A stretch of DNA of 64,000 nt from Planctomycetota bacterium (lineage in GTDB: Bacteria > Planctomycetota > UBA1135 > GCA-002686595): the NCBI GenBank assembly GCA_016714045.1, contig JADJNY010000015.1, positions 186,001 through 250,000 on the forward strand, given 5' to 3'. This document shows positions 60,261 through 64,000 of this stretch, piece after piece. The notes beneath the pieces were generated by a model. That model did no database searches. It worked only from the letters and a program-made list of their open reading frames with translations, and was not told the DNA's origin. The position numbers and the translations under genes are program-made. Each line of letters starts with the position of its first letter. The stretch's first letter is position 1.

Positions 60261-61145
60261 ATGTCCGCGCGCAACCCGCTCCTCCTCTCCCTCGCCGCGC
60301 TCGTGTTCGCGAGCGCCGTCTCGCATGCACAAACCGCCGACGTCGCGCTCGCCGCGTTCAAGGCCGGCGCCTGGCCGCAGGTCTTCGAGGCCGTGAAGGA
60401 CGTGCCGGCGAACGCCGCCGATCGCCCGAAGGCGCTCTACGTCGCGGGCGAGGCGTACCTCGTCGTCGGCGACTTCGCGCAGGCCGAAGCGAGCTTCCGC
60501 GCCGTGCTCGCCGCGCGGCCCGAAGCAGTGCCGGCGAAGCTCGGTCTCGGCCGCGCCTTGTGCGCGCGCGGCGAGCTGAAGGAAGCCGAGGAGCTCCTCA
60601 CCGAGCTCGCGTTCCTCGAGACGAAGGACGCTCTCGTGAAGCAGGCCGCCGGGGTCCTGCTCGCGAAGCAGAACCAGCCCGAGCGCGCGCGCAAGCTCTT
60701 CGTCGAGGCCCTCGCGCTCGAACCGAAGAGCGCCGAGATCGCGCGCGCGTACTGCGAGTTCCTCTGGAGCACGAACGCCGACGACGACGCCGCGAAGGTG
60801 GCCGCCGCGTTCGCGAAGGCGCAGCCCAAGCACGCGATGACGCCGTTCCTCCAAGCGATCGCCTTCGAGCGCGCGAACGAGCCGAAGAAGGCGATCGAGG
60901 CGTACGAGAAGGTCCTCGTGCTCGATCCCAAGTTCCTCGACGCGCACAAGAACCTCGCGATCCTCTGCCACACGCGCAACCCGCTCTACACGGACGAAGC
61001 ACGCACGAAGAAGGCGCTCGAGCATTACGCGCAGTACTTCGAGCTCGGCGGGCGCGACGCGGGACTCCGTCAGAGCTACGAGCAGTTCAAGGCGTTCATG
61101 GACGCGTCCATGGGCTCCACCAAGAAGGAGCCGCGCTCCAAGTAG
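60261..61145 (+). CDS. exported TPR-repeat protein
   Basis: 294 residues: signal peptide (MSARNPLLLSLAALVFASAV, cleavage SHAQ), then about six tetratricopeptide repeats ('DRPKALYVAGEAYLVVGDFAQAEASFRAVLAARPEAVPAKLGLGRALCARGELKEAEELL', 'PKKAIEAYEKVLVLDPKFLDAHKNLAILC'). Periplasmic interaction scaffold of unknown partners. The start at ATG 60261 gives the signal peptide. A typical planctomycete-style exported TPR protein with a Lys-rich end ('GSTKKEPRSK'). Confidence 0.87.
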   Translation: MSARNPLLLSLAALVFASAVSHAQTADVALAAFKAGAWPQVFEAVKDVPANAADRPKALYVAGEAYLVVGDFAQAEASFRAVLAARPEAVPAKLGLGRALCARGELKEAEELLTELAFLETKDALVKQAAGVLLAKQNQPERARKLFVEALALEPKSAEIARAYCEFLWSTNADDDAAKVAAAFAKAQPKHAMTPFLQAIAFERANEPKKAIEAYEKVLVLDPKFLDAHKNLAILCHTRNPLYTDEARTKKALEHYAQYFELGGRDAGLRQSYEQFKAFMDASMGSTKKEPRSK

Positions 61146-61388
61146 TTCACGTCGTCCGCGGCGGCATCGCTTCGGCGGATCCGCACCCCCACCACTCCTG
61201 CCGCCGCGGCATTCCGAGGGGTGGACTGCCAGGCCGGGCTGCGGAGGTCCCTCGTCGTCCGTCGGCGGAGCCGGGTTCGCCCGGCTCCGCCGCGTTTCAC
61301 GCGGACGCGCCCGGGGTTCGGCGGTGCCGCGCCGCGCGTCGTCGCGCACGAGCGCGCGGGAGCTCGACCGAGTAGGCTCGTCGATCGC

Positions 61389-63101
61389 ATGCAGACCAAG
61401 CACGTCGCCGTCGCGGCCGGGTTCCTCGTCGTCTGCGTCGCGTTCGCCGTCTGGGCGAGCACCACGCGCTCCAACCGCTCCGCGTCGCACGAGGACGCGC
61501 GCGGGAGCGCGGCCCCACGTCAGCACGACGCGGACGCCGGCGCGCCGGGTGAGTCCGCGAGCGCGCCGAACTCCTCCGCGGCCTCCACGCGCGAGTCACA
61601 AGCGTCCGCCGACCCCGCGCGCCCGCCCGCGCCGGCGATGCTCGCGAACCCGGACGGCTACTCGATCGACGCACGGCCGAACGCGATCGTCGGGCACGTC
61701 TCGAAGAACGCGCTCGAGGGCGCCGCGCGCGGCGCGTACCCGAAGATCGAGCTCGTCCACGCGAGCGGTCGACGTGTCGCGGCCCCGGTCGCGATGACCG
61801 GCTTCTTCGGCGCGGGAGCGCTCGAGGACGGCGCGTGGACCGTGCGTTGCACGACGAGCGAGTTTTGGCCCGAGGAGCGCGCGGTCGTCGTCGGCGCCGC
61901 CGCGCCGCGCGCGGAGGTCGAGCTCGCGCTCGCGCCGCTCCCGCGCCTCGAGCTCACGCTGCGCACGATGGCCGGCAAGCCCTCGGCGCGCGGCGTGCCG
62001 CTCCCAATCGAACCCTGGCTCGTCCACGCCGCGCGGCTGGTCGCGACGCGCGAGCCACCGGGCGAGGTGCTCCGCGGCGAGCTGCTCGGCGCGTTTCCGG
62101 TGCGCCAGCTCCTCCCGCGCTCGAAGGACGACATCGCTGGCGGGATGCGCACGACGACGATCGACGGTCCGCTCGCGCTCCCCTTGGCGCCGGGCGCGTG
62201 GGTGTCGTTCGTCGTCGAGGAGCGCGTCGTCCTGTCGAAGCCCGTCGACCGTGCGACGAGCGTCGTCGCGTTCGAGATCGGCGAGCCCGAGCTCGCGCGC
62301 GCGCTCGGCACGCTCGAAGTGCGCGTCACCGACGTCGAGCACGGCGCGCCGATGCGCGGCGCGCGGCTCACGTTTCCCGGCGCACCCGAGCACGGCGGCC
62401 GGCGCTACGGACTGCCCACGGGCGTCGAGTTCGCGGGCACCGCGCTCCTGGCGCACGTCCTGGCGGGGCCGCTGCTCGTGCTCGTCGAGGCGGAGGGGCG
62501 CGAGCAGCAGCTCGTCGCCGTCGACGTCCGCCCGGGCGAGCGCGCGGTCGTCGAGGCGCGCCTCGGCCCCGAGACGCGCGTGCGCGGCCGCATCGTCGAC
62601 GAAGCGGGCAAGGGGCTCGCCGTCGAGCTCGAGCTCGCGCCGCTCGAGGAGCTGGAGAGCGAGTGGAGCCGGGAGAGCGTGCGCCGGTTCCGCAGCGACG
62701 GCGAAGGCCTGTTCCAGCTCGGCGGGCTCTCCGCCGCGGCGTGGGTCCTGCGCTCCGCGGACGATCGCGCGACGTTCGCGCCGCTCGTCCTCGACACGCG
62801 CAGCGAGAAGGGCGCCGTGCAGGGCGCGATCGACAGCCTCGCGCTGCAGGCTGCGCGCGGCGTGCCCGTCACGGTCGTCCGCCCGATCCGCGCGAACGAA
62901 GGCGAGACCGCGGGCACCCTGCGCCTCGTCGACGAGCGCGGGCTCGCCGCGCGCGAGCGTCGCGGACGCGACTTCCTCCCGACGACGGTCCTGCGCGTGC
63001 TCCCGGGGCGCTACCGCGTCCAGTGGGAGGACGGCGCGGGCGAACCGCGCGAGCGCGAGCTCGTCGTCGGCGCCGAGCCGGTGCGCGTCGAGCTCGACTG
63101 A
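61389..63101 (+). CDS. membrane-anchored carboxypeptidase-regulatory-like protein
   Basis: 570 residues: N-terminal membrane anchor (MQTKHVAVAAGFLVVCVAFA), an Ala/Ser/Pro/Asp-rich linker to about residue 85, then beta-sandwich repeats ('LEVRVTDVEHGAPMRGARLTFPG', 'TRVRGRIVDEAGKGLAVELELAPLEELESEWSRESVRRFRSDGEGLFQLGGLS', 'LRVLPGRYRVQWEDG'). Architecturally parallel to the protein at 28651-30384. Exported, function unknown. It converges on cysC, with 54 bp between the stops. Confidence 0.85.
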   Translation: MQTKHVAVAAGFLVVCVAFAVWASTTRSNRSASHEDARGSAAPRQHDADAGAPGESASAPNSSAASTRESQASADPARPPAPAMLANPDGYSIDARPNAIVGHVSKNALEGAARGAYPKIELVHASGRRVAAPVAMTGFFGAGALEDGAWTVRCTTSEFWPEERAVVVGAAAPRAEVELALAPLPRLELTLRTMAGKPSARGVPLPIEPWLVHAARLVATREPPGEVLRGELLGAFPVRQLLPRSKDDIAGGMRTTTIDGPLALPLAPGAWVSFVVEERVVLSKPVDRATSVVAFEIGEPELARALGTLEVRVTDVEHGAPMRGARLTFPGAPEHGGRRYGLPTGVEFAGTALLAHVLAGPLLVLVEAEGREQQLVAVDVRPGERAVVEARLGPETRVRGRIVDEAGKGLAVELELAPLEELESEWSRESVRRFRSDGEGLFQLGGLSAAAWVLRSADDRATFAPLVLDTRSEKGAVQGAIDSLALQAARGVPVTVVRPIRANEGETAGTLRLVDERGLAARERRGRDFLPTTVLRVLPGRYRVQWEDGAGEPRERELVVGAEPVRVELD

Positions 63102-63155
63102 CGCGCCAGAGACGCATCCTCCAGCTCCCGATCCGGTTCGCCCGTCGCCCCTCGT

Positions 63156-63692
63156 TCAGCGCACCAACCCGCGCGAGCGCAGGTAGTCGAAGATCTTCTT
63201 GGCGCTCGTTTCGATCGACTCGTCCGCGCTGTGCACGACGACCTCGGCGTTCAGGGGCGGCTCGTACGGATCGCTGATGCCGGTGAAGTGCTGGATCATG
63301 CCCGCGCGCGCTTTCTTGTAGAGGCCCTTCGTGTCGCGCGCCTCGAGCACTTCGATCGGCGCCTGCACGTAGATCTCGACGAACGGCACCTGCGCCTTCG
63401 CGCGCACCTCGTCGCGCACCGATCGATACGGCGAGATCGCCGCGGTCACCGACACGACGCCGTTGCGCGCGAGCAGGTTCGCGACGAAGCCGATGCGGCG
63501 GACGTTGATGTCGCGGTCCTCTTTCGAAAAGGTGAGGCCCTTCGAGAGGTTCTCGCGCACTTCGTCGCCGTCGAGCACCTCCACCCTCGCGCCCTTCTCC
63601 CGCAGCGCCTTCGAGACGTGGCCGGCGAGCGTGCTCTTGCCCGCGCCGGAGAGGCCGGTGAACCACAGGATGTAGCCAGTGGACTGCGTCAT
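63156..63692 (-). CDS. cysC: adenylylsulfate kinase
   Basis: 178 residues, APS kinase: phosphorylates adenosine 5'-phosphosulfate at the 3' position to give PAPS. P-loop 'GLSGAGKST' (13-21), 'LDGDEVRENLSKGLTFSKEDRDINVRRIGFVANLLARNGVV' (DGD and the FSxxDR..N..R motif), 'AAISPYRSVRDEVR' and 'FVEIYVQAPIEVLEARDTKGLYKKARAGMIQHFTGISDPYEPP'. Stand-alone enzyme of standard length. It is encoded just downstream of a sulfatase-like gene on the same strand, suggesting a sulfate/sulfated-compound module. Confidence 0.96.
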   Translation of the reverse strand: MTQSTGYILWFTGLSGAGKSTLAGHVSKALREKGARVEVLDGDEVRENLSKGLTFSKEDRDINVRRIGFVANLLARNGVVSVTAAISPYRSVRDEVRAKAQVPFVEIYVQAPIEVLEARDTKGLYKKARAGMIQHFTGISDPYEPPLNAEVVVHSADESIETSAKKIFDYLRSRGLVR

Positions 63693-63756
63693 GATTCGGT
63701 GGAGGGGGTCGAGTCGTCGTGCGTCAGGAACGAGCGCGATGCAGCGGACGTCGCGC

Positions 63757-64000
63757 TCATCGCAACTGCCCTTCGAGGAACGGCACCTCGAAGCACTTGT
63801 CGTGCATGATCGGGCCGTGTCCGAAGTATCCGGACTCGCCGAAGAGCTCGCCGTGGTCGGCCGTGACGACGATCCACGTGTTCTTCGGCACGAGGTCGAA
63901 GAGCTCCGCGAACACGCCGTCCAGGTAGCGCACCGTCTCGACCTGACGCTCCTTCAGCTGGTCGAGCTTGTCCTGGTCGAAGAACGCGGGCGCGTCCTTC
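63757..64000 (-). CDS. sulfatase-like (alkaline phosphatase superfamily) protein, C-terminal part
   Basis: The 3' end of a minus-strand gene running off the right edge; 80 residues visible. 'ERQVETVRYLDGVFAEL', 'TWIVVTADHGELFGE' (the DHG metal-binding motif) and 'GYFGHGPIMHDKCFEVPFLEGQL' match the C-terminal part of the sulfatase family. The active-site Cys/Ser for formylglycine is outside the window, so sulfatase versus phosphohydrolase cannot be decided. cysC starts 64 bp after its stop. Confidence 0.8.
   Translation of the reverse strand, partial: KDAPAFFDQDKLDQLKERQVETVRYLDGVFAELFDLVPKNTWIVVTADHGELFGESGYFGHGPIMHDKCFEVPFLEGQLR

Overview
This window is a very GC-rich chromosome segment. 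It most likely comes from a member of the Planctomycetota, in the group that encodes large secreted proteins ending in a shared Cys/Gly/Trp-rich C-terminal module with a 'NSLGC' core. Two genes here (9929-12097 and 27045-28613) carry that module. Other support comes from carboxypeptidase-regulatory-like export proteins, tandem AlkP-superfamily phosphohydrolases, a large receptor-like Ser/Thr kinase, an SPFH/Arc-like pair and DUF4097/HEAT/TPR envelope proteins. No rRNA, tRNA, CRISPR array, transposase or integrase was seen.

Layout. 1-8.8 kb: a truncated hypothetical, an isoprenylcysteine-methyltransferase-like membrane protein, a UvrD/PcrA helicase, a rhomboid-TPR protease overlapping a beta-carbonic-anhydrase-like gene, and a polytopic membrane protein. 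8.9-13.4 kb: a carboxylesterase, a secreted beta-helix protein behind a strongly structured 5' leader, and an AAA_14/DUF4143 ATPase. 13.5-14.8 kb: a decayed export gene with an in-frame stop and a GGCC-repeat frameshift. 15.1-21.3 kb: an accessory island of lower GC with six tightly coupled plus-strand genes, and the most interesting part of the window. 21.2-34.6 kb: HrpB helicase, HD hydrolase, lipoprotein, ferredoxin-NADP reductase, secreted proteins, SPFH plus Arc-like protein, and a kinase-RDD-pseudokinase-RDD protein. 34.6-49.5 kb: HEAT-repeat protein, IlvE, FIST sensor, DUF4097, rhodanese, TPR lipoprotein, DUF488/AraC pair, methyltransferase, BCP-type peroxiredoxin, CysQ-like phosphatase and a secreted metallopeptidase. 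49.8-56.1 kb: a minus-strand cluster of two AlkP phosphohydrolases, a small protein, a membrane protein and a MESH1-like HD hydrolase. 56.4-64 kb: membrane protein/TetR divergon, ECF sigma factor with a membrane-anchored thioredoxin-fold partner, small secreted and TPR proteins, CysC, and the 3' end of a sulfatase-like gene.

The island (15236-21353) encodes, in order, a TIR-SLOG protein, a ThsB-type TIR, an Nmad2 protein, a MazG-like protein with a MazG_C-like tail, a second ThsB-type TIR and a 5-hmdU-DNA-kinase-helical-domain (HMUDK_hel/aGPT-Pplase-like) protein. Four of the five junctions overlap by 1-13 nt and the fifth is a 5-nt gap. The set combines Thoeris-like NAD-signal genes with families linked to DNA-base hypermodification. 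I infer a composite anti-phage system: TIR enzymes make an NAD-derived signal, the SLOG domain reads it, and the nucleotide-processing genes sense or handle modified thymidine-type nucleotides. This is inference from domains and gene order.

Other structure includes a dispersed element of about 163 bp, present twice, whose 19-22 bp hairpin changes sequence but keeps its pairing. There are also five tandem minisatellites of different period (10, about 23, 27, 28 and 33 bp), all in or next to intergenic DNA.
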